A stretch of 64,000 nucleotides of DNA, taken from positions 4,154,001 through 4,218,000 of the forward strand of contig NZ_BNEA01000015.1 in NCBI RefSeq assembly GCF_016860525.1, read 5' to 3'. The position numbers and the translations under genes were made by a program. This document shows positions 26,910-38,172 of the stretch, piece after piece (position 1 is the first letter of the stretch; each line of letters opens with the position of its first letter). Source of the stretch: Streptomyces rubradiris (GTDB lineage Bacteria > Actinomycetota > Actinomycetes > Streptomycetales > Streptomycetaceae). The notes beneath the pieces are model-generated. The model was not told where the DNA came from and ran no database searches. It saw only the letters and a program-made list of their open reading frames with translations.

Positions 26910-27397
26910 GCGGCCCGTCCTTCCAGTTCGTCCTGTACGGCGGCGAGCAGCCCGGTGCTCGCCGCCTCCACCATCTCAAGGCACTCCTCGAAGCCCTCCC
27001 GGCCCCCGTAATACGGGTCGGGTACGTCGAGGTCGGGGCCGGCGGCGGGGTCGTAGGAACGCAGCAGGCGGATCTTGCAGGCGTCCTCCTCGGTGGGCGC
27101 GAGACGGCGCAGGGCCCGGAGGTGGCCGGTGTCGAGGGCTATCACAAGGTCGAGCCGGGAGAACCACGACGGCAGGAACTGGCGGGCCGTGTGCTCGCTG
27201 TCGTAGCCGTGTTCCTCCAGGACCGAGACGGTGCGCGGGTCGGCCGGCTCCCCCTCGTGCCAGCCGCCGGTGCCGGCGCTGTCGACCACCACCAGATCCT
27301 CCAGACCGGCCTCCGCCACGCGCGCGCGGAAGACGGATTCGGCCATCGGGGAGCGGCAGATGTTGCCGGTGCACACGAAACAGACGCGGTAGGTCAT
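26906..27397 (-). CDS. ptpA: Low-molecular-weight protein tyrosine phosphatase
   Basis: A 163-residue LMW-PTP. The catalytic loop CTGNICRS (Cys9 to Arg15) lies at the N-terminus and the general-acid Asp in DPYYGG near 126. The S. coelicolor homologue in this position is named PtpA and has been linked to secondary metabolism. Downstream member of a minus-strand group with the holin-like gene just upstream (7-base gap). Confidence 0.93.
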   Translation of the reverse strand: MTYRVCFVCTGNICRSPMAESVFRARVAEAGLEDLVVVDSAGTGGWHEGEPADPRTVSVLEEHGYDSEHTARQFLPSWFSRLDLVIALDTGHLRALRRLAPTEEDACKIRLLRSYDPAAGPDLDVPDPYYGGREGFEECLEMVEAASTGLLAAVQDELEGRAA

Positions 27398-27404
27398 GGT
27401 GCGC

Positions 27405-27782
27405 TCAGTCCTCGTCGGGCAGGACGACGTGCAGCGCCCAGGAGACGACGGAGACGATCAGACCGCCGAGCACGGCCGTCCAGAAGCCCTCCACATGGAA
27501 GCTGAGGTCGAGCTTGCCGCACACCCAGGAGGTCAGCAGCAGCATCAGCGCGTTCACGACCAGGGTGATCAGGCCGAGGGTCAGGATGAACAGCGGGAAG
27601 GTGAGTACCTTCACGATCGGCTTGACCAGCCAGTTGACCAAGCCGAAGATCAACGCGACGGCGATCAGCGTGCCGGCCTTCTTGGCGGTGCTGTCACCGG
27701 TCAGGGTGATCTTGTCGAGAGCCCATACCGCGACCGCCAGGGCGCCCGCGTTGGCGATCGTCTTGACTAGGAAATTCCTCAT
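27405..27782 (-). CDS. Phage holin family 4 / YvlD-like membrane protein
   Basis: A 125-residue protein with four hydrophobic helices: MRNFLVKTIANAGALAVAVW, LIAVALIFGLVNWLVKPIVK, LFILTLGLITLVVNALMLLL and WTAVLGGLIVSVVSWALHVV. This is the DUF/holin_4 superfamily, common in bacteria and not phage-specific. Function unknown. It heads the minus-strand group with ptpA and the PLP enzyme and is divergent from the cupin gene. Confidence 0.85.
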   Translation of the reverse strand: MRNFLVKTIANAGALAVAVWALDKITLTGDSTAKKAGTLIAVALIFGLVNWLVKPIVKVLTFPLFILTLGLITLVVNALMLLLTSWVCGKLDLSFHVEGFWTAVLGGLIVSVVSWALHVVLPDED

Positions 27783-27885
27783 GTGTCTGATCGTGGCAGA
27801 CCGGGCGGAACCCGGCCGGACGGTGGCCGGCGGGACCGCGAGGAGCAGGGCAACGGTGAGCAGCGAAGCGAGGACGGCAGCGGCG

Positions 27886-28203
27886 ATGAAGGCATTCCGA
27901 CTGGATGACCTGGAGGCGGAACGCGTCGCCAACGAGGGCGCCTACCTGCAGTTCCTGCGCGAGCGGAACATGTCGGTCGGTCTGTACGCCCTCGACGCGG
28001 GTGAGCACGACCCGCAGAAGCCGCACAACCAGGACGAGGTGTACTTCGTGGTCAGCGGCCGGGCCTCGCTCACGGTCGGCCTGGAGACGACGCAGGTGGC
28101 GCGGGGCAGCGTCGTGTACGTGCCCGCCGGGGTCCCGCACAAGTTCCATCACATCAGCGAGGACCTCAGGGTGCTCGTCGTGTTCTCTCCGCCCGAGGCG
28201 TGA
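27886..28203 (+). CDS. Small cupin-domain protein
   Basis: A 105-residue single cupin. Motif 1 PHNQDEVYFVVSG (G-x5-H-x-H-type region, with His and Glu ligands partly kept) and motif 2 YVPAGVPHKFHHI are present. Likely a metal-dependent small-molecule binder or enzyme. ATG 27886 gives the conserved beginning MKAFRLDDLE. No operon partner. Confidence 0.85.
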   Translation: MKAFRLDDLEAERVANEGAYLQFLRERNMSVGLYALDAGEHDPQKPHNQDEVYFVVSGRASLTVGLETTQVARGSVVYVPAGVPHKFHHISEDLRVLVVFSPPEA

Positions 28204-28336
28204 GCCGGGTTCCCCGGGTTCCCTAGGGGACGGATCAGGGCAGGACAAGGGTTGCCGGGCCCCCGTCCGGAACCTTCGCGGCCCTAGCATCGAGTGCGTA
28301 CCACAGACGACGCACGAGAGCGCAAAGGACGAGGCG

Positions 28337-28549
28337 ATGCGAGAGATCTTCGCGGGGCTGCCGTGGTGGGTGAAGTGGGTTGCGGTGCCGGTCATCGCCC
28401 TGGTCGTGTTCGGCGGCCTGATAGCGAGCGTGGTCGGGTTCGTGATCGGCCTGCTGTTCAAGGTGCTGGTCTTCGTCGCGCTGGTCGGCGGCCTGATCTA
28501 CATCGTGCGGAAGTTCACCGGCAACTCCTCGTCGCGCAGCGGGTGGTGA
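28337..28549 (+). CDS. Small membrane protein (DUF5326-like)
   Basis: A 70-residue protein, mostly two hydrophobic helices (VKWVAVPVIALVVFGGLIAS and FVIGLLFKVLVFVALVGGLI) with a short basic Ser-rich tail. GAGGCG precedes the ATG. Conserved next to ssgR in Streptomyces as far as I recall. Function unknown. Confidence 0.78.
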   Translation: MREIFAGLPWWVKWVAVPVIALVVFGGLIASVVGFVIGLLFKVLVFVALVGGLIYIVRKFTGNSSSRSGW

Positions 28550-28695
28550 GGCACCCGGTCATCGGTCAGCGGTGACAGGGCGGTTCCCTCGGGGGAGGGA
28601 AGTTTCGGTCCGGAGCGGTCCCGGCGCGGTGGCGGACGGTTAAAGTCCGGAACCCCCCACCGGCTCCGGCTCCGTGGGCGGCGCCAACCCCGTGC

Positions 28696-29703
28696 ATGTC
28701 CTCTCGCACGGGCTCCCCCCCTCGCGCTTCGGGAGTGACCCCCTTGGCCATCGTCGACACCGCACCGGCAGCACCCCCCGCACCCGCCGTCGCACCGCGC
28801 CCCTGCGGACCTCCTCTCCAGCGACCGCCGTCCCCGCTCGTCCCCGGACAGGGCGGCGCGCACACGGCGGACAGCCCCGGCCTGCCGCCCGGCGCGGATG
28901 CCTGCGGGCCACCGTCCTCCGCCGGCCGGCCGGCACCGCGGTCCGCGGCCGCGCCCGCCGGCACGCTCATCGGCTCCGTCCAGCGCGCCATGCGACTGCT
29001 GGAGACCGTCGCCTCGCACCCCTACGGCGCCCCCGCCAAACAACTCGCCCGCGAGACCGGGCTCGCCCTGCCCACCACCTACCACCTGCTGCGCACCCTG
29101 GTGCACGAGGGCTATCTGCACCGGGACAAGGGGCTGTTCTTCCTCGGTGACGCAGCGGAACGTCTGGCCCGCGGCGGAGCACAGCAGAAACGTCGCAGCA
29201 TGGTGGCGGACACGCTCGCGCACTGGCGCGATTCCATCGGTGTGCCGGTCTACTACGCGATGTACCGGGACGGCGAGATCGAGGTCATGTGCGTCTCCGC
29301 CTCCCGGCAGGCACCGGCGGTCGAGGAATGGGCGGACTTCCGCGAGACCGGCCATGCCCACGCCATCGGACAGTGTCTGCTCTCCCAGCTGGACGAGGAG
29401 GCGCGGCGCGACCATCTCGCGCGCTATCCCGTCCGGCCCATCACGCCGTACACCGTGCGGGACGACGACGCGCTGCTACGGCGGCTGGCCCGGACCCGCC
29501 GGATGGAACCGACGGTGGAGCGTCAGGAGTACGCCGTCGGGACGGTCTGCGCGGCGGTCCCCATCACGGTCGGCGCCACCGCGGCCACGGTGGCCATCTC
29601 GCTCCCCGCCCACCAGGCCGACCGGCTGCTGCCCGCCGCCCGCCGGCTCCAGACGGAGATCGGGCGTCACCTGGGGTCGCTCACGCTCGCTATCAGTATC
29701 TGA
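28696..29703 (+). CDS. ssgR: SsgR, IclR-family regulator of ssgA
   Basis: IclR-type regulator immediately upstream of ssgA. The frame encodes 335 residues, but the family core begins at about residue 88: HTH VQRAMRLLETVASHPYGAPA and PTTYHLLRTLVHEGYL, then the IclR effector domain. In S. coelicolor SsgR is about 240 residues and activates ssgA during sporulation. The first 87 residues are Pro/Ala/Gly-rich and may be untranslated or a lineage-specific tail; a later start near the HTH is possible. Identity as SsgR rests on sequence type and the adjacent ssgA. Confidence 0.88.
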   Translation: MSSRTGSPPRASGVTPLAIVDTAPAAPPAPAVAPRPCGPPLQRPPSPLVPGQGGAHTADSPGLPPGADACGPPSSAGRPAPRSAAAPAGTLIGSVQRAMRLLETVASHPYGAPAKQLARETGLALPTTYHLLRTLVHEGYLHRDKGLFFLGDAAERLARGGAQQKRRSMVADTLAHWRDSIGVPVYYAMYRDGEIEVMCVSASRQAPAVEEWADFRETGHAHAIGQCLLSQLDEEARRDHLARYPVRPITPYTVRDDDALLRRLARTRRMEPTVERQEYAVGTVCAAVPITVGATAATVAISLPAHQADRLLPAARRLQTEIGRHLGSLTLAISI

Positions 29704-29832
29704 AAACTCACTCCTTGTAATCCACTGTGTACTTTCAGCAAGATTTGAGCACGGTCAGAGGGATCGATCCCGGCCAGTCGACGTCATATGACGGGGTAGT
29801 CAATGCGCGAGTCCGTACAGGCAGAAGTCATG

Positions 29833-30240
29833 ATGAGCTTTCTCGTGTCGGAGGAGCTCTCCTTCCGCATCCCGGTGGAGTTGCGCTACGAAACCAGTGA
29901 TCCCTATGCCGTGCGGCTCACCTTTCATCTGCCCGGCGACGCGCCGGTGACCTGGGCCTTCGGGCGCGAGCTGCTGGTCGACGGGGTCGGCCGTCCGTGC
30001 GGGGAGGGAGACGTGCGCATCTCCCCCGCCGATTCCGAGGTGCTGGGCGAGGTGCTGATCCGCCTTCAGGTAGGCGGCGACCACGCCGTCTTCCGCTCGT
30101 CGGCACCCCCGCTGGTGGCCTTCCTCGACCGCACGGACAAGCTGGTGCCGCTCGGACAGGAGGGCGCCCTGGCCGATTTCGACGCACATCTGGACGAGGC
30201 CCTGGACCGCATCCTGGCCGAGGAGCAGAGCGCCGGCTGA
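29833..30240 (+). CDS. ssgA: Sporulation and cell division activator SsgA
   Basis: A 135-residue SsgA-like protein, a family found only in sporulating actinomycetes. SsgA activates sporulation-specific division by helping place FtsZ through SsgB. Diagnostic stretches are SFLVSEELSFRIPVELRYE, FHLPGDAPVTWAFGRELL and VAFLDRTDKLVPLGQE. I start at the second of two adjacent ATGs (29833), matching the known N-terminus MSFLVSEE; ATG 29803 would add ten residues. It lies 130 bases after ssgR. A hairpin follows. Confidence 0.95.
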   Translation: MSFLVSEELSFRIPVELRYETSDPYAVRLTFHLPGDAPVTWAFGRELLVDGVGRPCGEGDVRISPADSEVLGEVLIRLQVGGDHAVFRSSAPPLVAFLDRTDKLVPLGQEGALADFDAHLDEALDRILAEEQSAG

Positions 30241-30256
30241 AGCGTCACCCGCGAGG

Positions 30257-30285
30257 GGCGCACCGCCGGTTTCGCGCGGTGCGCC
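30257..30285. terminator. Bidirectional terminator, ssgA / YibE-F gene
   Basis: GGCGCACCGC pairs with GCGGTGCGCC across a nine-base loop, 17 bases after the ssgA stop, between convergent genes. Confidence 0.8.
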
Positions 30286-30326
30286 GCAGGAACGCTTCTG
30301 CGCGCCGGGGCCGGTCCCGGCGGCGC

Positions 30327-31796
30327 TCACCGCTTCCGGCGCCGTCCCCGGCCGCCGCGCGCCGGCGCGGGCCGGGCCCCGGCGGATGCCCCGGCCCCCG
30401 CCGGCGCGGGCCGGGCCCCGGCGGATGCCCCGGCCACTCCGGAGTCCGGGGCGGCGCGGTCGGCCGACACCACCAGCGCGGCCAGCGCCGTGGTGACCGG
30501 GACGGAGGCGACCAGACCGATCGAGCCCACCAGCGTGCGCACGATCTCCTCGGCCACCAGCTCGCTGTTGGCCACAGTCCCGACACTGCTCTGCGCGATC
30601 GAGAACAGCAGCAGCAACGGCAGCGCGGCACCGGCGTAGGCGAGCACCAGGGTGTTGACCACGGACGCGATGTGGTCGCGGCCGATCCGGATGCCCGCCC
30701 GGTACAACCCGCGCCAGCCCATCGACGGGTTGGCCTCGTGCAGCTCCCAGACGGCCGAAGTCTGGGTCACCGTCACATCGTCCAGGACGCCGAGCGAACC
30801 GATGATGACCCCGGCCAGCAACAGACCGCTCATGTCGATCGACGGATACAGGCCGTGGATGAGACCGGTGTTGTCGTCCGTGTTGCCGGTCAGCGCGGCC
30901 CAGCCGATGAACAGCGAGCCGAGCACACCGATCAGCGCCAGCGATATCAGCGTGCCGAGCACCGCCACCGAGGTGCGGGCCGACAGCCCGTGACACAGGT
31001 ACAGGGCGATCAGCATGATGGCGCTCGACCCGACCACGGCCACCAGCAGCGGGTTCGAGCCCTCGAGGATCGCCGGCAGGATGAACAGCGTCAGCAGCAG
31101 GAAGCTGACGGCCAGCGCGATCAGCGCCATGACACCGCGCAGCCGGCCCACCAGGACCACGGCCACCGCGAAGACCCCCGCGAGCAGCGTCATGGGGAAC
31201 TTCCGGTTCACATCGGTCACCGCGTACTGCAGGTCCTTCGGTGCCGAGGGCTCGTAGGCGACGACGACCTTCTCGTCCTGGTGGAGCTGGCGCGACTGGT
31301 CCGGCTGCACGATCTCGGTGAAGGTACGGCCCTTGTCCTTGCCGGTGTCGACCCGGATGGTGGCCTTCTTGCAGGTGCCGTCGGCGCGCTGCTGCGCCGA
31401 ACTGCCCTCGGCCGTGGAGGTGTCGCCGGTCGGAGGCACACCGGAGGCGTTCGCCGACGCGCAGCTCAGCTCGACGACCCGGGTGACCGTGGCCTGCTGG
31501 GTCTGCCGGTCGAAGCCGACGCCGGTGCGCTTGTGGGCCGGGGCCTGTCCGGGCCAGAGCACCACGAGACCGACCAGGACCGCCGCGGTGAAGGGGACCA
31601 GGATCGCCGCGATGACCTTGCGCAGGTGCTGGGAGACGGGAGCGGCGGGGCCGTGACTGTGGCTGTGGCCGTGCGCGTGTCCGTGTCCGGAAGCGGCTCC
31701 ATGGCCGGTCCCGGCGGCCTCGTGACCGTGCCCGGTGCCCTGTGCCGCGCCGTCTCGGCGGTGCGGCTCGGGCGGCTGATAGGGGTACTGCTCCAT
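30327..31796 (-). CDS. YibE/F-like membrane protein
   Basis: A 489-residue membrane protein of the YibE/F family. Order: hydrophilic His/Gly-rich N-tail (GHGHAHGHSHSHG, possibly metal-binding), one TM near 70, an extracytoplasmic domain to about 200, then seven or eight TM helices with LGVLDDVTVTQTSAVWELHE. The last 35 residues are an Ala/Gly/Pro/Arg tail made from two copies of a 13-residue unit. I used ATG 31796; GTG 31805 is an alternative. Role unknown. Confidence 0.85.
   Translation of the reverse strand: MEQYPYQPPEPHRRDGAAQGTGHGHEAAGTGHGAASGHGHAHGHSHSHGPAAPVSQHLRKVIAAILVPFTAAVLVGLVVLWPGQAPAHKRTGVGFDRQTQQATVTRVVELSCASANASGVPPTGDTSTAEGSSAQQRADGTCKKATIRVDTGKDKGRTFTEIVQPDQSRQLHQDEKVVVAYEPSAPKDLQYAVTDVNRKFPMTLLAGVFAVAVVLVGRLRGVMALIALAVSFLLLTLFILPAILEGSNPLLVAVVGSSAIMLIALYLCHGLSARTSVAVLGTLISLALIGVLGSLFIGWAALTGNTDDNTGLIHGLYPSIDMSGLLLAGVIIGSLGVLDDVTVTQTSAVWELHEANPSMGWRGLYRAGIRIGRDHIASVVNTLVLAYAGAALPLLLLFSIAQSSVGTVANSELVAEEIVRTLVGSIGLVASVPVTTALAALVVSADRAAPDSGVAGASAGARPAPAGAGASAGARPAPARGGRGRRRKR
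30361..30438. repeat. Two-copy 39-bp tandem repeat inside the YibE/F gene
   Basis: Units start at 30361 and 30400 and match in the first 36 bases. In frame they encode two 13-residue units (ASAGARPAPAGAG and ASAGARPAPARGG) of the C-terminal tail. Confidence 0.85.
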
Positions 31797-31883
31797 GCTG
31801 GTCACCGCCCGATCATCCCAAGAACGCAGGGGGGCCCACTGTTCACCGCGCCATACATGGCGCTAGCGTGGAGGCACCTTTGC

Positions 31884-33832
<1,949 letters not shown>

Positions 33833-33847
33833 ACCGGCCCACCGTGA

Positions 33848-33881
33848 GCGCACCGCGTCGGCTCGGCCGTGCGCGGTGCGC
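33848..33881 (+). terminator. thiC terminator
   Basis: GCGCACCGCG pairs exactly with CGCGGTGCGC over a 14-base loop, 16 bases after the thiC stop. Confidence 0.7.
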
Positions 33882-34073
33882 GACCGGGTGGCCCGGTGTA
33901 CGGCCGGGCCAGGCCGGTGTCCGGCAGGGGTACGCCGGTACGCGGCCGGGCTGCCCGGAGCTCACCGCCCGCAGGACGTAGCCGACGACCAGGAAGACCG
34001 TCGCGGCTGTCCGGAGAGGACGGGCACCAGTACGGCGAGGACCGGTCCGCGTCCCCCGATGCTCCGTAGGGCT

Positions 34074-34096
34074 CGGGGCCGCGCGTACGCGCCCCG
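34074..34096 (-). terminator. Hairpin downstream of the metallophosphoesterase gene
   Basis: A 12-bp GC-rich palindrome (GCGCGTACGCGC) flanked by pairing GGG/CCC with a two-base bulge, 23 bases past the minus-strand stop at 34119. Weaker than other terminators here. Confidence 0.4.
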
Positions 34097-34118
34097 GGAG
34101 ACGCCTGCCTGGGAACGC

Positions 34119-35198
34119 TCAGTCGTTCAGCGGGAGTTGCTGGACCAGCAGCTTTCCGGCCATGGTCACTCCGCCGTCCATGGCGATGGCGAGCCCGTCG
34201 GCGTAGACGTGCGGACCCTCGACGACCGGGCCGGTGCCCTCCTCGCCGTCCTCGGAGCCGACCTCGCCCAGGAGGTAGGGGATGGGGCTGTGCCCGTGAA
34301 CGACGCGGGTGCCGCCGTACGTGTCGAGGAGGGTGCGCACGGCTTCGGCACCGCCCTCGTCCCGGAAGGAGAAGCGCTTGGTGAACTTGCGGAACAGGTC
34401 CCAGACCTCGTCGGCGTCGTTACGGGTCAGGGTCTCGCGGACGGTGTCGTTGACCGCCTCGATGGAGTCGCCGTAGTCGAGGTAGGCGGTGGTGTCGGAG
34501 TGGATGAGCAGATAACCGTCGACCACCTCCACGGCGTCGAGCCGGGCCATCCACTGCAGATGGTGGTCCTGGAGGCGGTCCATGTCGGTCTTCTGGCCGC
34601 CGTTGAGCAACCAGGCCGCCTGGAAGGTGGCGGTGCCCGCACCGGAGTTGACGGGGGTGTCGCCGAACCGCTTGGCGCCGAGCAGCAGCAGTTCGTGGTT
34701 GCCCATGAGGGCCTTGCAGTAACCGCCTGCCGCGGCGGCCTCGGCGGACAGCCGCATGACCAGGTCGATGACGCCGATGCCGTCCGGGCCACGGTCGGTG
34801 AAGTCGCCGAGGAACCACAGCCGGGTGGTACCGGCGCACCACTGGCCCGAGGCGTCGATCAGGCCCTGCTCCTGGAGAGCGGCCACCAGCTCGTCCAGGT
34901 AGCCGTGGACGTCGCCGACGACGTAGAGCGGTCCGGGCCCGGTCGCGGGCTGTGGGGCCGGCGGGGCGGGGACCGGCTCGACGGGGAGCTGGAGGGTGTC
35001 GCCGCGGTTGATGACCGGCAGGTCGCGCTGGGTGGGGGTGTAGCCCTCGGGGTACGTCTCGTCACCGGCCGGGACGGCGTTGCCGGGGTGGGTGCCGCCG
35101 GCGTACGGACCGGTCTCGTGCACGTACGCGGGTACCCGGAAGTCGCGCAGCGTCGCCGTCCGCTCCGCCTCGGGTCCCTGACCGGCCCCCTGAGTCAT
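34119..35198 (-). CDS. Calcineurin-like metallophosphoesterase
   Basis: A 359-residue phosphoesterase. After a Pro-rich N-terminal region (1-95) the metal motifs come in order: GDVHG, GDFTDRGPDG, GNHE and VVHGHSPI. This resembles PrpE/ApaH-like and bis-nucleoside tetraphosphatase proteins; the substrate is unknown. ATG 35198 has a good site (GGAGGGG); the longer upstream frame is non-conserved. A single-gene transcript downstream of the LacI gene. Confidence 0.9.
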   Translation of the reverse strand: MTQGAGQGPEAERTATLRDFRVPAYVHETGPYAGGTHPGNAVPAGDETYPEGYTPTQRDLPVINRGDTLQLPVEPVPAPPAPQPATGPGPLYVVGDVHGYLDELVAALQEQGLIDASGQWCAGTTRLWFLGDFTDRGPDGIGVIDLVMRLSAEAAAAGGYCKALMGNHELLLLGAKRFGDTPVNSGAGTATFQAAWLLNGGQKTDMDRLQDHHLQWMARLDAVEVVDGYLLIHSDTTAYLDYGDSIEAVNDTVRETLTRNDADEVWDLFRKFTKRFSFRDEGGAEAVRTLLDTYGGTRVVHGHSPIPYLLGEVGSEDGEEGTGPVVEGPHVYADGLAIAMDGGVTMAGKLLVQQLPLND

Positions 35199-35483
35199 CA
35201 GACCCCTCCACCATCGCGCCGCATCTGCACCGCTTCGGACTGCCTGGTCGCAGCGGTCCGCGGTGTCGTGGGGCCCATCATAGGAATGCGCGTCGCGCCG
35301 TGTGATGACCCAGGGGTGGTGAATCGGAACAAGACTCCGGTTCACCGCGGCTTTCGCCCTGTTTGGGCAGATGTTCGACTGGCTGTCGACCGGTCGATCC
35401 TCCGGCCGACCGTTCTCGTGCCGCACCGGACGCGCCCCGTGCCGCGTCCGTCGGGCCCCGCGCCGCCCCGGGTGTCCGGGCCG
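35199..35483. other. Intergenic region between LacI and metallophosphoesterase genes
   Basis: 285 bases holding the phosphoesterase promoter and the LacI gene's 3' flank. I see a ribosome binding site (GGAGGGG near 35205) but no convincing ORF, hairpin or repeat. Confidence 0.5.
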
Positions 35484-36596
35484 CTACCGGTCGTCCGGGG
35501 TGCGCGGCGGGCTGACCGTCGTGCGCGGCGACCGCCGCTGGGAGGAGGTGCGCACGATCAGTTCGGTCGGTATCACCTGCTCGACCGGCTGCTCGGACTC
35601 GACGCCTTCGATCGCGTCGATGAGGAGCTGGACGACGGCGGTGCCGATGCGGCGTGGCTTCAGCGACAGCGTGGTGACGGGTGGCTCGGTGCTGGCGTAC
35701 ATGGTCGACTCGCTGCAGCACACCAGCAGCAGGTCGTCGGGGACGCGCAGGCCGTAGCGGCGGGCGGCGGCGAGCAGATCGGTGCCGTTGGGGTCGAACA
35801 GCCCGTAGACCGCGTCGGGCCGGTCGGGGCGGGCGAGCAGCCGGTCGGCGGCGACGGCGCCCGCGCACGGGTCGTGCGCCGGGTACGCCTCGTAGACCGG
35901 GTCCTGGCCGACCCGTTCGCACCAGCGCAGGTAGGCGGTGGTGGACAGATGGGTGTAGGTGTCCGTCGAGGTGCCCGTGAGCAGGCCGATGCGGCGGGCG
36001 CCGGCGTCGGCGAGATGGTCGAGGATGCCGAGTACGGCGGCCTCGTGGTCGTTGTCGACCCAGGCGGTGACGGGGAGGGAGCCGGCCGGGCGGCCGTCGG
36101 AGACGACCGGCAGTCCTTGCCGGACGAGTTCGCTGACGACCGGGTCCTGGTCGGAGGGGTCGATGACGACCGTGCCGTCCAGGGCCACGTTGGACCAGAC
36201 GTCGTGCCGGGAGGTCGCGGGCAGGATGACCAGCGCGTAGCCGCGCGCGAGCGCGGCCGAGGTGGCGGCCCGGGCCATCTCCGCGAAGTACGCGAACTCC
36301 GTGAAGGTGAAAGGTTCATCCCCGTAGGTCGTCACGGTCAGGCCGATCAGGCCCGACTTGCCCGTACGGAGGGTTCGGGCGGCGGCCGAGGGCCGGTACC
36401 CGAGGCGGTCGGCGACCTCGCGGACGTGGCGCCGGGTGGCATCGGGGAGCCGGCCCTTGCCGTTGAGGGCGTCGGACACGGTCGTGATGGAGACCCCGGC
36501 GGCGGCGGCGACGTCTCTGATGCCCGCCCGGCCCGGCCGACTGCCTCGACGTGAGGTTTCCGCGCGGCTCACCTGGTGCTTCCCTGCTGCTGTCAT
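35484..36596 (-). CDS. LacI-family transcriptional regulator
   Basis: A 370-residue regulator. HTH GIRDVAAAAGVSITTVSDAL and hinge LGYRPSAAARTLRTGKSG at residues about 25-80, then a periplasmic-binding-like sugar sensor. The tail after about 345 is Arg/Pro-rich. ATG 36596 is chosen over a longer frame. It is divergent from hisC across 454 bases and has no adjacent transporter, so its effector is unknown. Confidence 0.92.
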   Translation of the reverse strand: MTAAGKHQVSRAETSRRGSRPGRAGIRDVAAAAGVSITTVSDALNGKGRLPDATRRHVREVADRLGYRPSAAARTLRTGKSGLIGLTVTTYGDEPFTFTEFAYFAEMARAATSAALARGYALVILPATSRHDVWSNVALDGTVVIDPSDQDPVVSELVRQGLPVVSDGRPAGSLPVTAWVDNDHEAAVLGILDHLADAGARRIGLLTGTSTDTYTHLSTTAYLRWCERVGQDPVYEAYPAHDPCAGAVAADRLLARPDRPDAVYGLFDPNGTDLLAAARRYGLRVPDDLLLVCCSESTMYASTEPPVTTLSLKPRRIGTAVVQLLIDAIEGVESEQPVEQVIPTELIVRTSSQRRSPRTTVSPPRTPDDR

Positions 36597-37050
36597 GGCG
36601 AGCCGATAGTAGGGCTCACACGGTGGGGTGGTGCGGACGCATATGCACACCTCGGGAGGCACGTTTCTGCATGGGCATTTGGTGTCAAGTCCCTTAGAAA
36701 CAAAGGTTGTTCGGTGTTCTCAGGGTAAGACGCGACTTGCCGAGGCGTACGGACCTGCCAAGCGCCCGATGTTTCGAAGAGGTCTCAACTCACCTGCACG
36801 GGCGACGCGCGCCAGGGCGCAAGCCACCGGCGCATAGATATATGTACGGCGCGCCCCCGAAACGCGCGTCTTCGTGCGGTGATGCCCCCGATGCCGACGG
36901 GAGCCGCGCGAACCGCGCCTTCCCCGGGCCGGGGCGCTGCGGTTCCGGCAGCACCGTGCCGGTACTCAGCCGGGCCGAATCCTCTTATGGTGAGGAGTAT
37001 TGGAAGCCGGCGGCGTCGACGGTCCGCCGGTGGTCGCGAGGAGGACTGCG
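36597..37050. other. Divergent intergenic region, lacI-type / hisC
   Basis: 454 bases. AT-richer than its surroundings in places (for example near 36700 and 36836). It presumably carries both promoters. A short open frame at 36628-36837 has no codon bias and no ribosome binding site. I see no perfect LacI-type palindrome and no RNA gene. Confidence 0.5.
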
Positions 37051-38130
37051 GTGAGCGAGACAAGCCCCAAGCTGCGCGCCGAGCTGGAGGGTATCCCCAC
37101 CTACAAGCCGGGCAAGCCGGCCGCGGCCGACGGTCCGGTCGCCTACAAGCTGTCCTCCAACGAGAACCCGTACCCGCCGCTGCCGGGCGTGCTGGAGAGC
37201 GTGACCGCCGCGGCCTGTGACCTCAACCGCTACCCGGACATGTCCTGCACCGGGCTGATGAACGAGCTGTCCGACCGCTTCGGTGTGCCGCTGTCCCACC
37301 TGGCGACCGGGACCGGCTCGGTGGGGGTCGCCCAGCAGCTGCTCCAGGCCACCAGTGGCCCCGGTGACGAGGTGATCTACGCATGGCGGTCGTTCGAGGC
37401 GTACCCGATCATCACGCGGATCAGCGGCGCCCGGCCGGTTCAGGTGCCGTTGACGCCGGGCGATGTGCACGACCTCGACGCGATGGCGGACGCGATCACC
37501 GACCGGACGCGGCTGATCTTCGTGTGCAACCCCAACAACCCGACCGGCACGGTGGTGCGGCGGGCCGAGCTGGAACGGTTCCTCGACCGGGTGCCCCGGG
37601 ATGTGCTGGTGGTGCTGGACGAGGCCTACCGGGAGTTCATCCGTGACCCCGAGGTGCCCGACGGCGTGGAGCTGTACCGGCAGCGGCCCAACGTCTGTGT
37701 GCTGCGGACCTTCTCCAAGGCCTACGGGCTGGCCGGGCTGCGGGTCGGTTTCGCGATCGCCCATGAGCCGGTGGCGGCGGCCCTGCGCAAGACGGCGGTG
37801 CCGTTCGGGGTGAGTCAGCTCGCGCAGGAGGCGGCGATCGCCTCGCTGCGGGCCGAGGACGAGCTGCTGGGCCGGGTCGGCTCGTTGGTGTGTGAGCGCA
37901 CGCGTGTGGTCGACACGCTGCGAGGCCAGGGCTGGACGGTCCCGGAGACGCAGGCCAACTTCGTGTGGCTGCGGCTGGGGGAGCGCACCGTCGCGTTCGC
38001 GCAAGCCTGTGAGGAGCACGGGGTGGTGGTCCGGCCGTTCCCGGGCGAGGGTGTGCGGGTGACGGTCGGCGAGGCCGAGGCGAACGACATCTTCCTGAAG
38101 GTGGCGGAGGCGTTCCGCAAGGAGCGGTGA
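37051..38130 (+). CDS. hisC: Histidinol-phosphate aminotransferase
   Basis: A 359-residue class I/II PLP aminotransferase. [36 protein letters not shown] and [16 protein letters not shown] (Schiff-base Lys in SKAYGLAG) are present. It is outside any his operon here, so it may be a second copy; such lone copies can also act on aromatic amino acids. GTG 37051 has a strong site (GAGGAGG). Confidence 0.9.
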   Translation: MSETSPKLRAELEGIPTYKPGKPAAADGPVAYKLSSNENPYPPLPGVLESVTAAACDLNRYPDMSCTGLMNELSDRFGVPLSHLATGTGSVGVAQQLLQATSGPGDEVIYAWRSFEAYPIITRISGARPVQVPLTPGDVHDLDAMADAITDRTRLIFVCNPNNPTGTVVRRAELERFLDRVPRDVLVVLDEAYREFIRDPEVPDGVELYRQRPNVCVLRTFSKAYGLAGLRVGFAIAHEPVAAALRKTAVPFGVSQLAQEAAIASLRAEDELLGRVGSLVCERTRVVDTLRGQGWTVPETQANFVWLRLGERTVAFAQACEEHGVVVRPFPGEGVRVTVGEAEANDIFLKVAEAFRKER

Positions 38131-38172
38131 CTCGGCGGTAGCGCCCGGTGCCGTGGGAGCTGTGGCTCCCCG

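Noticed and set aside
27405..27782. Holin-like gene considered as phage remnant
   Set aside because: The family is widespread in bacterial chromosomes and no phage gene is nearby.
36628..36837. Short plus-strand frame between the lacI-type gene and hisC
   Set aside because: No ribosome binding site, no codon bias and no recognisable product.
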